Shown here piece after piece: positions 47,881 to 59,109 of a DNA stretch of 64,000 nt; within the stretch, counting starts at the first letter, position 1; every line of letters starts with the position of its first letter. The notes beneath the pieces are model-generated. The model was given only the letters and a program-made list of their open reading frames with translations. It ran no database searches and was not told where the DNA came from. The DNA comes from Cryptomeria japonica (Eukaryota > Streptophyta > Pinopsida > Cupressales > Cupressaceae), in NCBI RefSeq assembly GCF_030272615.1, contig NC_081412.1:340691370-340755369 (forward strand). Reading direction: 5' to 3'. The position numbers and the translations under genes were made by a program.

Positions 47881-49161
47881 TTAGTTTGCCGGTTCAACGA
47901 CTTCCACACTAGGTGCAAAAACTGGTTCTTCTTGTGACACTTCTTCAAGTTTCTTCTTCCATGTTGTCTTCATATCCACTCGAACAGTTTCAACATCAAT
48001 CTTTCCTTCCGGAGTGACTAGTATGTCATCTAATACGTTCTTTCTCATTCTATAGGTTCTGGCAGGGTGTCTAGGTTTGTTGCAATGATAGCATACCATT
48101 CCAAGTGTTCTCCATGGTCCATTGTTCATTCTACCATTCTTCCTCTTGCATGTTACAACATTGTGACTGCTACCATGGCAAATCAAACAGGTTGCTCTCC
48201 AACCGGTTGCCACTTGATAGCCACCACCACCTGACTGATGGTCATAGGCATTATACTGGTTTGGATTCTGGTTCATAGAGGATTCAAGAAAAACTCCTTG
48301 AGTCCTTCGAGGATATCTCCCAGTGTTGTGCATAACAAACTTGCATTCAAATGCTCTATGCCCAAACTTGTTGCATGCATAACAGTTACCATTGAATCTA
48401 TTGGATCTAGGCTTATTGTTTAGAAAGTAAGGAAAATTATTGTAAGCCTTATTTCTACATACATTAGCAGTATGTCCTTCCTTGAGATAATTAAAGCAAA
48501 CAGGTTTAAAATTTTGCTTACCTTTATCCTTTGGTGCCGGTTGCTTCTTTGATGCTCCATCTTTTGTTCCAGAGGTCTCACCTTCCTCATAACCAGAAAA
48601 ACCAAGTCCAGTGGTATTCTTTACTGGTTTTGTTGATTCAAGCTTTTGTTATAGCTTAACAATACTCTTATTGAATTTGGCAAGTATTTCCTTTGACTAA
48701 GTGAGTTCCTTGGTAATAGAAGCATTCGATTCCTTCAAGGTTGCATTCTTAGAAATAGCCATGTTTAGTTCACCTTACATTTATTCTTTTTCCACTTTAC
48801 TCTCTTGGAGATGAGTGGTAAGGGCACTGATTTCTTGCTTCAGCTTGGAGATCTCATGATCTTTGTCTTTTACCAGATCTTCATCTTTCCTCTGGTTCTC
48901 AAGCTCTTGGCACATTTTGATAGTCAGTCCTTCCAATTCCCTTCTCAGGTTGGCATTAGATTCATTCAGTTTTTCAACTTCTTCAACTAGGGCTTCCATG
49001 TCTGCTTCATCAGAAGAAATATTTTTAGTAAGCTCCATCAGTTTCTTAGCATGCTCTCTTCTCTTTGCTAGAGAGGCTTCATATTTGACTTTAAGTTCAT
49101 CAAAGGCTTTCTCAGTCTAAGTGAGCTGATGAGTAAGTTCTCTCACAGTGTATTCCCCCAT
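47881..49161 (-). pseudogene. gag: gag with four zinc knuckles, several stops
   Basis: ATG at 49161 (MGEYTV), stop at 47881. N-terminal coiled coil (49038-48781 is open: MELTKNISSDEAD.., KLKQEISALTTHL). Four knuckle positions follow: CFNYLKEGHTANVC (second Cys lost to Tyr), CYACNKFGHRAFEC, CLICHGSSHNVVTC and CYHCNKPRHPARTY (last Cys lost). The C-terminal 150 codons are open and end with PSVEVVEPAN. Same plan as gag at 203-1165, with the extra C-terminal tail. Expected role is RNA packaging; this copy is decayed. Confidence 0.82.
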
Positions 49162-49197
49162 ATCTCCTTCCAAGTGGTTAGACTTATAGAAAGGTTG

Positions 49198-49209
49198 GCT
49201 CTGATACCA
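49198..49209 (-). other. Primer binding site, initiator-Met tRNA type
   Basis: TGGTATCAGAGC on the minus strand, two bases inside the 5' LTR, same spacing as at 134-145. Confidence 0.92.
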
Positions 49210-49211
49210 AT

Positions 49212-50227
49212 TGATGAATACTAAGGGGGGGGGGGGGTGAATTAGTATACCAAAAAATATTGAACTCAAACACTTAAATAGTTTAGCAGTTAACCGGTAT
49301 AACAAATTTACGAACAAACCGGTTAAGACAAATGCAAACCAAACAACAAATAAAGCATTCACCCACAAGAGTACAATAACCATAACACAAGAGATTTTGA
49401 TGTGGAAACACAAATGGGAAAAACCACGATAAGATGAAACTCACAAGTAACTATCTGTAGAATAGTAACCAGACCGGTTAAGGTCAGGCCGGTTAAGGTC
49501 ATACAATGTTCTTCACCAGAACAGATCCTATTAGGAATCTAGATCTTTGTTAGGAGATAAGTCCGATTAAAGACTACCTTGTGAGAGGATTTCAGATCCA
49601 TAGTTTTGAACCACCTTGTTAGAGGATTTACAAAGGCTTTGCTAGGCCTACCCGGTTAAGGGTTTCAAACTTGTTGAAGATGTGAGTAATCAACAAGTGA
49701 ATGATCAAGATAGTAGCATAGTATGCTTGGTTAGATCCTTGATAGCTCATTGTTAATGCATTTCAACATTACTTCAGTCTTCAATATCTCCACACTCTGT
49801 TTCTTCACATAGACCTAATCTTATTCTATGATCGCACATACAAAAACCTCATCAACCACCTAAAACCCTAACAACTCCTAAAACCCTAGACATGATGTCC
49901 TTATAAAGGAATCTGATTTCATGTCAGTCCAATAGGATTACATTGCAAGTTCCTAGGTTTAGTGCATCTGGACACATTTAGTAACACGACACAAAATCAC
50001 CGCCAAAGTGTCAGTGGATGTTAACTCATCACAAAAATACCGGTTGGTAACTCATCACAGAGTAATACCAGTTCATACATTTAACCGATTACCAGTTTGT
50101 CAAAATGAAGACTGGGAAAAATGATAACTACCACTTTATTCCTTCATTCCGCTTTAGATCCTCAAACCGCTTGAGGTCTTCATACCGCTTGGGTCTTCAT
50201 AATCACAACTTCATCAAAATGCCAACA
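49212..50227 (-). repeat. 5' LTR, 1016 bp
   Basis: Pairs with 42795-43951 but lacks 138 bp corresponding to 43787-43924. The gap starts exactly in the CCGCTT..TCTTCAT repeat (50200). Otherwise colinear. Confidence 0.92.
49900..49908 (-). promoter_or_regulatory. LTR TATA box
   Basis: CTTTATAAG on the minus strand in both LTR copies, followed by GACATCATGTCTAGGG. Gives a long U5/R of roughly 690 bp. Confidence 0.5.
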
Positions 50228-50232
50228 CAATA

Positions 50233-51876
50233 AACAAATATGCAAATTGTTTGGGTTTATAATTCTTCGTCAAACATCCTGCACCAAACTCATTTTTAGT
50301 TTGTTTATTTCATTCTTCATCCCATGAGTGCCAATGGTGCTACATAGACCATTAGTAACATAGAAAACCTCTATACTAAATATAATTGAAACCCTGGAAA
50401 ATTGATTGAAAAACCCTGATTAGAAACCAAGTTATACCTATCAATTGTGTAGAGACAAAGGATCGATTGCACAAAACATAGGCCCAAATGAATAGGAAAA
50501 TACTTTAACTGCACAACAAAAAGCCCCAAATGCATAAAAAAGAATCTCCAATTGCACAAATTTGGTCTTCACTTGCGAAATAGAGAGATAAATCAAGTCA
50601 AACTATAAAATTGATGAGATAAAACCCTAAATTAAGCATCGAAAGACTGAATTGACTAAAAATAGGGTCTCAATTTTATCTAGGTTGCGAAGGAGGTGGC
50701 TAAAGAGGTGGTTGAGGAGCTTGATTTCATTTTTGTTCTAGTTTTTGTTCATGTTCTCTTCATAGGTCATCTACATGGCATTGTGCTCTTTCTTCCTCTT
50801 CCTCTATGACAAACATTGTTCGCATGTAGTCGACATAGATCTTTTTTGTTTTCTAGGTGAGGGTATTTAACTAGAAAATGATGTCTTCTTGCTTGCCTTT
50901 GAAGCATAAATTGGGCCAAAGGACTAGGGTCACATTCTCAAATGAGAGAACCATTTTGATTCATTTTTATAAATTTTAGCCAGATTTGAGATCTAAATGC
51001 AAAATGAAATCCTAATTAAGCTAGATGAGGGTTCACTTTATCAACTTTGCAAAATGAAATGGAAGTTTTGAAAGTGAATTGAAACCCTAATTACACTAAA
51101 TTCCTTCTAATCACTTAACAAATTGAAATTAAAAATTTGGTTTTAAATTGAACCCTTATTAGGCTATGTGATGGTTCATTCAACTCCTATTTAGGCTATG
51201 TTAGTGTTGTGATTCATTTTAAGCCAAATTAGTCAAAGGTTTGATCATTAAAAATCATTATTGAATTGAGAACCCTGCATGTGAGAAACTTAATCATATA
51301 ATACTTTGCATGTAATCAATCTAATACCCTAAACTCTGTATGCAACAATTCATCAACAAAAACTAGGCACAATTGTCAAATGTGTAGAAAACTTCATCAG
51401 ATGTACTAAAATCTTGATCAAATATGCAAAAATCCTGATCAACTACGCAGGAACAACTTGTATACACTAAAAAATGGCTAAGACTAATTAAATAAATATT
51501 TATTATTTATTTAATAATTATTCTTCTATTAAATAATTAAATTGAAAAGTTTAATTATTTAATTCATTTAGTCTTTCTTCCATTTCAATCTTATTAAATA
51601 CTAGTTATTTAATCATCTATTATCAATTCTTATAAATTCTTCAACAATTAAATAATTCTACAATTATTTAAATCTTCTTTTCCACCTCACTTCATCTCCA
51701 CATCACTCAATCTTGCCAACTCATATTTATGTGGATAAATAAATAAATTCTTTTCAATTATTAATTAGCCATATTAAACTCTAACTTCTATTTCCTAAAT
51801 AAAAGAATGAGTACGTATACTTAATTCTCAACTTCCCTATATTCTCTCCACAACTTCTATATCTTTGGAGGAGGTT
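50233..51876 (+). repeat. Split Tat-like LTR, segment 2
   Basis: Continues segment 1. Holds scattered ATTGCACAAA/CAAATGCATAAA words (50440-50580) and AAATGTGTAG/CAAATATGCAAA words (51340-51450), relatives of the GCGCATTTG motif, then an AT-rich TTAAATAATT tract (51480-51680). The same block order is seen at 11060-13680. Cut at 51881 by the next element. Confidence 0.5.
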
Positions 51877-51881
51877 GTCTC

Positions 51882-54700
51882 TGTTGGTTCCCAAAACAAT
51901 AGATTGGAAAACCAAAAGACTTGCCAAATCCTCAAGTAGTCCAATCAGCCTTGGCCAACGAATAGGGACAGTCAAGGACTAGATCCCTCTGCACTTTAGG
52001 CTCCACTGAACCTAGGTAGGCGTGCCTCTTCCTCTCAAGCACAAAAGAGGTTATTTATAGTGGATTTAAACCTTTTAGCAAGTTTACACAATTGGCAAAT
52101 TATTGTTCTGCAACTATGCTTTATTATGTGTTTTAATTGAATGCTTTGAAAAGAAATGACTGTGAATGTATATTGAAAATGAGATTTCTTTAAGGACTTA
52201 AATGAAATCTGCATAGATCAGTTCATATAGGATTTGGGAAGAATGTTTCTCTATCAAGGACCTTGAATGCATATAGATCAAAACCCTAAAAGATCAATAA
52301 CATACCAGTGCCTCTATCTAGAGATATATATGGCACTTTGTGGATAAAATATCTTATCAACTCAAGAGACAATTTCTCATCAACTATGAAGGTTCAGTAT
52401 GCATTACACAAACAACTCAATCTTTCACTTAATGTAACGACATGTGATTCACATCATAGCAAATCTATAAATAGATTTATCAAGAGGACAAAGATAATCA
52501 TCAACACAAAAGTGTACACAATATTTGGAAAAACAAACAGCGAACCTTGTATATTAATCTTCAGGAAATAATTGCATACATAAGCTGCACTTGCAGATAC
52601 TCCATTACAGATTGCTTGCACAAAATGATACTTCTTCTTCCTATAGACTTCTCTAATACAAAATGATATTCAATCCATACAACATTATGTTGTTCTCTTG
52701 ATTCCTATTCCCCCCCCCCCCCCTTTTTAGATATAAGAATGACTCCCTATAAGTATGTCAATCAAAAGATATATATGAAAGGACATACCCTTTCATTCAC
52801 AGAAGAGAAAGCTACAGATAGTTACATTCCAATGACACACCCTTTGGTTTAATAATTAATTACAAATGAGAATCCTTAAAAATACTAAATGATACTTTAA
52901 TCATGTGTCTTTTATTCTCCGTCTTGATAAAATTCCTTAGAAAATATCCATTATCTTCTTATTATCTCCTTTTATTATTATTTCGGCTAAACTTACTCCC
53001 TTGGCAAGCTGTTCTCATGTCTTATTGATTCTGTAGTTTCATCGATACCTTTTATTTTCGATGGGACCGCTTGTGATTTCTTCAATGAACTTTATGTCGA
53101 TGAAACTGCTGCTTTCAATGAGTCCTTTTAGAGATCCATCACAGCTTAGGTTTGTTCGATAAGTCATTTTTTGATGACATGCCACCTAACTGCCACTTCA
53201 GCTGCTAACTCATTTTGACCGGACCCACCGTTTTACTTTGGTTCCTCTTTGTTGCTGATCCGCGATAGATATTGATCATGCAACTTTCCATAGTGGAATA
53301 GCGACAGCCGTTGGATCTGTTTTGACTTGATCACTCTTTATCTCTTCGTCCATCCGTGCCATGTATCAGCCTCCGGTTCACTCATGAATCTACCTGTTTG
53401 CCACCAGGACCTACCATATGGACCTACCATTTGATCTGGGCTCGCCTTGTTTGTCATTGGGTCGCGAGGGATAACCTTTAGCCTACTTCCTATTGCGGAT
53501 CAGCGATGACCGTTGGATCATTTCCAACTTGCATGGTTGTTATCACACCTGGGCCGCCCACCTCATCTGCTGGCCCACCACGTGTCAGCCTCTGATTGGC
53601 TCTGGAGTCCTTGCCCTGCAACCTTAGCACGACCTCACTAACCGCTAGAATGAAGCTCTCCCTTGTCTCCTAGCCATGATGGAAAGTATAACGAGCAATT
53701 TCCCATCACGACCTAGCAACCACCATTGGATCTTCTTTGGATTTGCTCGCTCATGAGGTCTCTAGTTTTTTGGGTGTTAGCATTTTATGCTAGCAAGCTG
53801 GAGACTATTCATGAAATTAATTTGCTCGTGAGGTCTTGAGTTGGTTTTTTTCACACACCCCTTTTATCCGGCCCACCACGTGTCAGCCTCTAGTTTGCCT
53901 TTGGATCCAACTGGGTGGCACCTTAACTGCCATGTCACCTTAGGTTGGACCTTCTACTAGTCCTGGGCCCACCTTGTTGCCAAGTTGCAATGGATATTCA
54001 TCGAGTGGTTTCCCATCGCGGTGTAGTGATAGCCGTTGGATCTTTTCGCCCGACCGTTAGATCTGTCTGACTTGCTCGATCTTTAGCCTCAATCCTCGCC
54101 AGTCTGTCATAAAACTTTGGTTGCCTCGAGATGCACATCTGCATGTGTGGGGTCCATTGGGTTCAACCATCTTCACGTCAAAAGCCATTTGTCTTTCGAC
54201 AGATCATATGGGCCACTTTGAAGTTAAGTGTTAAAAGAGCCTATCCCACAAACAATGTGGGATAAAGGCTTTCCCTCTTCTGACACAACTCCATGTTCTT
54301 CAGTTATGCTCCTACAAAATGATTTACTAACACCCAACTAAAAAGCTCTAGATTTAGATTTGCCTTTAGAAAACATATCAAATAATCTCATATGAATCCA
54401 AAATTTAAAACGTAGGTCCTTAGATATACATGAAATATAAAGGAATAATTAATTTGACCTGATAGTGTTGAGATGAAAAATAATTATGGTTCGAAAAGGT
54501 ATACCTGGCTTGATTCCGGAATTTGTGAAACATATACATACCTTGAGATGACCTCTTGATGGATGCATCAGACCTGGTCTTTGAAAGTTAGAATTGAACG
54601 AACCTACTTGATTATAGATGTTACACACGATTGAACATAGAAATCTACTTTTTGGCATGAATCTAGAACTCTTAAATTTGAAAATTTTAGGGTTCCAACA
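51882..54700 (-). repeat. 3' LTR, 2819 bp
   Basis: Colinear with 57722-60843 except for the absent 305-bp block. Ends TGTTGGTTCCC and GGGTTCCAACA (plus strand). A C15 run lies near 52710. Contains the 4-fold module array 53262-54085. Confidence 0.92.
53262..54085. repeat. Four-fold degenerate module array within the LTR
   Basis: Modules of about 200-310 bp each carry, in order, a GTCGCGA..GGATA element, CCGTTGGATC (53303, 53508, 53722 as CCATTGGATC, 54030), and CCACGTGTCAGCCTCTG or a variant (53360, 53578, 53876). CACGTG is a G-box core. The same array lies in the other LTR (about 59400-60200). Confidence 0.65.
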
Positions 54701-54966
54701 GTGGTTCTTTCTGGGGACATATGCTCCCTATGGGCATAGCGAGATCTCTGCTATCTCTGGATAAGCAGACCAAAATGAAAATTGAAAACATATAACAAAA
54801 AACAAGAGAAAAAACTATATTATTATAATACAATAAATACTCCCTGATCATCAAGAGAAGAAATTCTTGAGGTATTGAGCATGGACTGAAAATTCCAGCA
54901 ATTCGCCATCAGTACCCTGCAAGAATTATGCATTTTCTCCTCCTTTGTGTAGATTCCTGTCTGAGT

Positions 54967-55511
54967 TTAATTTGGTGGCCCTAGGCCCCCTAAAAATGAA
55001 CATGATTTCTTTCCTCTGTCAAAATCCTGATTCCCATTTTGCAGCAATATGCACCTTCTGACTGTATGGTCATCCTCTTTACTAACCATATAAATTAACG
55101 TACTCATTTTTTCCACTTTGCTATATTTTTCATAGTCGCATCCCATCATCATCATTAAATCATTATACTCATATCCTTTATCACATTTGGTTTCTAGATA
55201 TGTAATCCTAAAAACATTTATCCAATGTTTATTTGAAAACCCTAATATTTCACCATGCCTCACTTCCTTGAAAAAATATTTCCAGTCACTTTTACTATCA
55301 TATGTGGATTGCACCCTAACGTAACTTTCATAAAAACTCTCAATGTCAGAGATCTGAATACGCCTTTCATTGTATAACACATTTTCTGAGTGTGTATCAT
55401 TCTTTGGAGGAAAATAAAATTTATTCCACTTGTTCTTTCTTGAAAAATATATGGGCCTCCCACTGCAATATCTGAATTGGACTTAACACAACCCCTGTTG
55501 CAATAATTCAA
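54967..55511 (-). pseudogene. Unrecognised ORF downstream of gag, frameshifted
   Basis: Two overlapping frames (55511-55260 and 55380-54967). The longer, 137 codons, has SDWKYFFKEVRHGEIL and YLETKCDKGYEYND and ends GGLGPPN about 250 bp before the 3' LTR. No pol or known domain. Position suggests an element-specific accessory protein. Confidence 0.45.
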
Positions 55512-55682
55512 ACTATTTTTCCCTTTGAGTTTGTCCCATATTGTTCATTTTTACCACCTCCTTACTTTGAAAAGATATTTCATTTTTCTTAATTAGTAAA
55601 TTAGGGCACACATAGGAATCTTTATCACATATGATTTAATCAAAATGAGAACCTGAACAAATATCACCTTCAAACATATTTT

Positions 55683-56378
55683 CTATTTCCCCATGCTTTG
55701 AAAATATTTTACCCTTCTCACAAAGAGACTTTGGGTACATATCCTTTTTAACAATTTTGTTCGAGGTATCACATCCGCCTTCTCATATATTATTTCCTTT
55801 TCTCTCTTAGTCTCTGAAAAATTACTTTGGGATATATCTTCTCCCATATCCTTTTTAAACAATGAACCCGAAAACACATAAATTTTAGGCATACCTTCAT
55901 AGGAATTTTCCTGAGAGTCATCATCACCTTGAATAATGTCTTCATTTTCTGAAATGCCTTCCTGTACATAAATTTTTTCATGAAGACTATTATCCAACAC
56001 ATTGAGAACATTTGGGAAATCGGTTATTATTACATCCTCTTCAAAATTTTTATCCTCTTGGAGTCCATCACATGCTTTATTTTCAGGAATAATGTCTTCA
56101 TAAATGCCACCTACTGAAATATCCTCCTGTGCATGAATTGTATGTAAATCAACTTTAGAAGAAGAATTAAAAAATGATTCATTTGCAAAGAATATTTCTT
56201 CATATTTCCCTGGGACTTCATTATACAAAGAACTTTTGCAACTATCATACAATACTTTTTCTTCCTGATACTTATTTTCCTTTTCACCACACACTTCCCG
56301 AATACGAATTGAATCTTTTATCTGAAATTTATTTGGATCATTATTTTGAATATATCTCTGATACTCAATATCTAACAA
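55683..56378 (-). pseudogene. Acidic 231-codon ORF of the gag-only element
   Basis: Open from 56378 to 55683, rich in Glu/Asp/Ile, with repeats of the type EDI(I/S).. (EDISVGG, EDIIPEN, EDIIQGD, EDISQSN). It is in a different frame from gag. Low complexity; no domain recognised. It may be a decayed gag extension or an accessory ORF. Open over 231 codons, which is notable in so decayed an element. Confidence 0.5.
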
Positions 56379-56443
56379 ATTTTAAATTTCTTCTGCACCG
56401 AGGAAAGTTTCTCCTTCATCATCACACTTATTCATTTTTACTA

Positions 56444-57514
56444 TTACATATATGGATTTGTCTTCCTTGTTTGAAATGGGGCATTGTTAGATTCTTCTTC
56501 TAAAATGATTTCATATACGATTTTGAGCAAAGATTTTACCTGAGGGTCATGATAAATCCCTAACTCGTGCGTTTTTCTTGATAATGAAGGTCTTACATCC
56601 ATAGGTACTTCTGTGTATATTCCAAACATCCTCAAGAACAATTGTGTTGCAGATTCATCCCCATACCTTGTTAAATTGATAAATGTATCCAAAAGGGAAA
56701 TTCAAGACTCTTCTTCCCTAGTGTAAATATGATTCTCATCCCGCTCACAGCAAATGTCATCTTCTTCTACACTAAGAGATTCATCATTTCACATATTGTC
56801 TATTTCCATACAGGTCCCATCAATAATGTAATTTTCTTCAATCTGATCCAAACTTCCTTCTTCATCAGGGTCCTCTGTAAGTTTTATCCTGCATTCATTA
56901 TCTTCTGCAATCATTTCATCAAGTAGATACCTAAGCAAATTATACAACTAAGAGTCATACCCTATCTTATATATCTTTTTTAATAACTCATAAAATGGAG
57001 GTTTAAAATATGAAGATATCTCTTGATAAACTTTGATCATCCTCATGATGAAATCTACTACAGATTCATCTTCTTGTCTTTTTATATTTAAAAATTCATC
57101 CAAGGGAGACACATAGGATTCTGCTTCCATAGTGTATTTGCGATCTTCCTCTAGCTCATAGCACATGCTTCCTTCTTCATCTGCATCATGAAATACATCA
57201 AGGAACCATTGCTCCAACTCCCTCCATGATGAGATGCTTTGTGTAGGGAGTGACTCATAAGCTTCTCTTGCATTATCCTTCAATGTCCTAATGAATAGTT
57301 TCATCACATAATCTTCTGCATAAATCTCATAATCCTTTATGAATGTATAAAATACATATAAATGATCAATTGTCGATTCATCATATTCCCCATGGAATTT
57401 CGGTACAAGTTGTGAAAGTTTAGGGAATAACTTGTTTGGAATACATTGAAAGCTACTGAGATCCAATGGCTTGATGCCATCTGGAATAAAAGGCTTTCTT
57501 TGAAATATTTTCAA
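56444..57514 (-). pseudogene. gag: Gypsy gag with duplicated C-terminal segment, three in-frame stops
   Basis: One frame from ATG 57514 to 56444, stops at about 56948 (TAG), 56795 and 56705 (TGA). The open first 188 codons are a Retrotrans_gag capsid domain: PKFHGEYDESTIDHLYVF, YVMKLFIRTLKDNAREAY, SSWRELEQWFLDVF. The segment 57135-57016 (YTMEAES..LDEFLNIKRQEDES..RM..VYQE) recurs at 56730-56606 (YTREEES..LDTFINLTRYGDES..RM..IYTE). No zinc knuckle seen. Would assemble the particle; inactive. Confidence 0.8.
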
Positions 57515-57701
57515 AAAGGAAAGTTTTCATCTCCCTCTAGGTCTCTTCCCCTAGTAGAGTCATCAATTGAAATAAGAATTCTTATTAGGTAGAGTCGCCA
57601 CCTCTTAAGAGGAATATTACTTTAATTTACTTTTCGGGGTTTTTCCTCCAGCAGAATATGAAACAAGCTCACCATAAATTCTGAATACTTTTTGTACAAC
57701 T

Positions 57702-57718
57702 CCCCATCAGAGTCGCCA
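57702..57718 (-). other. Primer binding site, tRNA-Arg type
   Basis: TGGCGACTCTGATGGGG on the minus strand, directly inside the 5' LTR. Plant Ogre/Tat elements use a site of this type (GGCGACTC...GGGGA), from memory. Confidence 0.75.
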
Positions 57719-57890
57719 ATCTGTTGGTTCCCAAAACCACAGATTGGAAAACCAAAAGACTTGCCAAATCCTCAAGTAGTCTAATCAGCCTTGGCCAACA
57801 AACAGGGATGGTCAAAGACCAAATCCCTCTACACTTTAGGCTCCACTGAACCTAAGTGGGTGTGCCTCTTCCTCTCAAGCACAAAAGAGG

Positions 57891-57900
57891 TTATTTATAG
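57891..57900 (-). promoter_or_regulatory. LTR TATA box
   Basis: CTATAAATAA on the element strand, about 170 bp before the LTR end; conserved at 52051-52060 in the other LTR. Orientation agrees with the minus-strand gag. Confidence 0.7.
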
Positions 57901-58804
57901 TGGATTTAAACCTTTTAGCAAGTTTACACAACTAGCAAATTATTGTTCTGCAACTATGCTTTATTATGTTCTTTAACTTAATGCTTTGAAAATAAATGAT
58001 TGTGAATGTATATTGAGAATAAGATTGCTTTCAGGACTTAAATGAAATTTGCATAGATCAGTTCATATAGGATTTGGGAAGAACATTTCTCTATCAAGGA
58101 CCTTGAATGCATACATATCAAAACCTTAAAAGATCAATAACAGACCAGTGCCTCTATCTAGAGATATATATGACACTTTGTGGACAAAATATCTTATCAA
58201 CTCAAGAGATAATTTCTCATCAACTATGAAGGTTCAGTACGCGTTACACAAACAATAAGAACTCAATCTTTCACTTAATGCAATGACATGTGATTCACAT
58301 CATATAAAATCTATAAACAGATTTATCAAGAGGACAAAGATAATCATCAACACCAAAGTGCACACAATATTTGGAAAAAGAAACAATGAACCTTGTATAT
58401 TAATCTTCAGGAAATAATTGTGTACATAAGTTGTACTTGTAGATACTCCATTACAAATTGCTTGCATAAAATGATACTTTTTCTTCCTATAGACTTTTCT
58501 AATACAAAATGATATTCAATCCTTACAACAGTATCATGTTCTTATGACCCTCCCCCCTTTTTACATATAAGAATGACTCCCTATAAGTATGTCAATCAAA
58601 AGACATATATGAAAGGACACATCCTTTCATTCACAAAAGAGAAAGCTACAGACAGTTACATTCCAAAGGACACACCCTTTGGTTTAATAACTACTTACAA
58701 ATGAGAATCCTTAAAAATACTAAATGATACTTAAATCACGTGTCTTTTATTCTCCGCCTTGATAAAATTCCTTAGCAAATATCCATCATCTTCTCATTAT
58801 CTCC

Positions 58805-59109
58805 AGCACACAAGATAAGCCAATCAAATTCCTTGATTTAAAATTAAAACATATTCCACCTTAGCTTTTATTTTGAAAAGTCAATAATCTTTATTTCCTT
58901 ATACTTGTTTAAAATAATTCATTTAAATCAAAGTATTTCCATCTTTAAGAAAATAATTTTGCAAACATAACATCCATTTATATAAAATAATGTTTTATCC
59001 TAAAATATATATTCAAAGCACTTATTTAGGATAGATATACATAAATTTCATCTTTAACACACATTCAAATAATAGATAAGGCAGTGTGATACGATAAGAA
59101 ATACTTCCC
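58805..59109. other. 305-bp block present in one LTR only
   Basis: AT-rich. In the other LTR, ATTATCTCC joins directly to TTTTATTATT at 52969/52970. Junctions share little homology, so insertion or deletion is undecided. Confidence 0.8.

Larger units (their letters stand above)
42795..50227 (-). mobile_element. Complete pol-less copia-like LTR element with ORF2
   Basis: Flanked by identical CAATA (42790-42794 and 50228-50232). On the minus strand: 5' LTR (50227-49212), AT spacer, Met-tRNA primer site, gag (49161-47881), spacer, ORF2 (47435-44225), three purine tracts, 3' LTR (43951-42795). Total 7433 bp. No protease, integrase, reverse transcriptase or RNase H motif is present. The LTRs differ by perhaps 5-10 % by eye plus one 138-bp gap, so the insertion is not recent. 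It is inserted in a Tat-like LTR. Confidence 0.92.
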
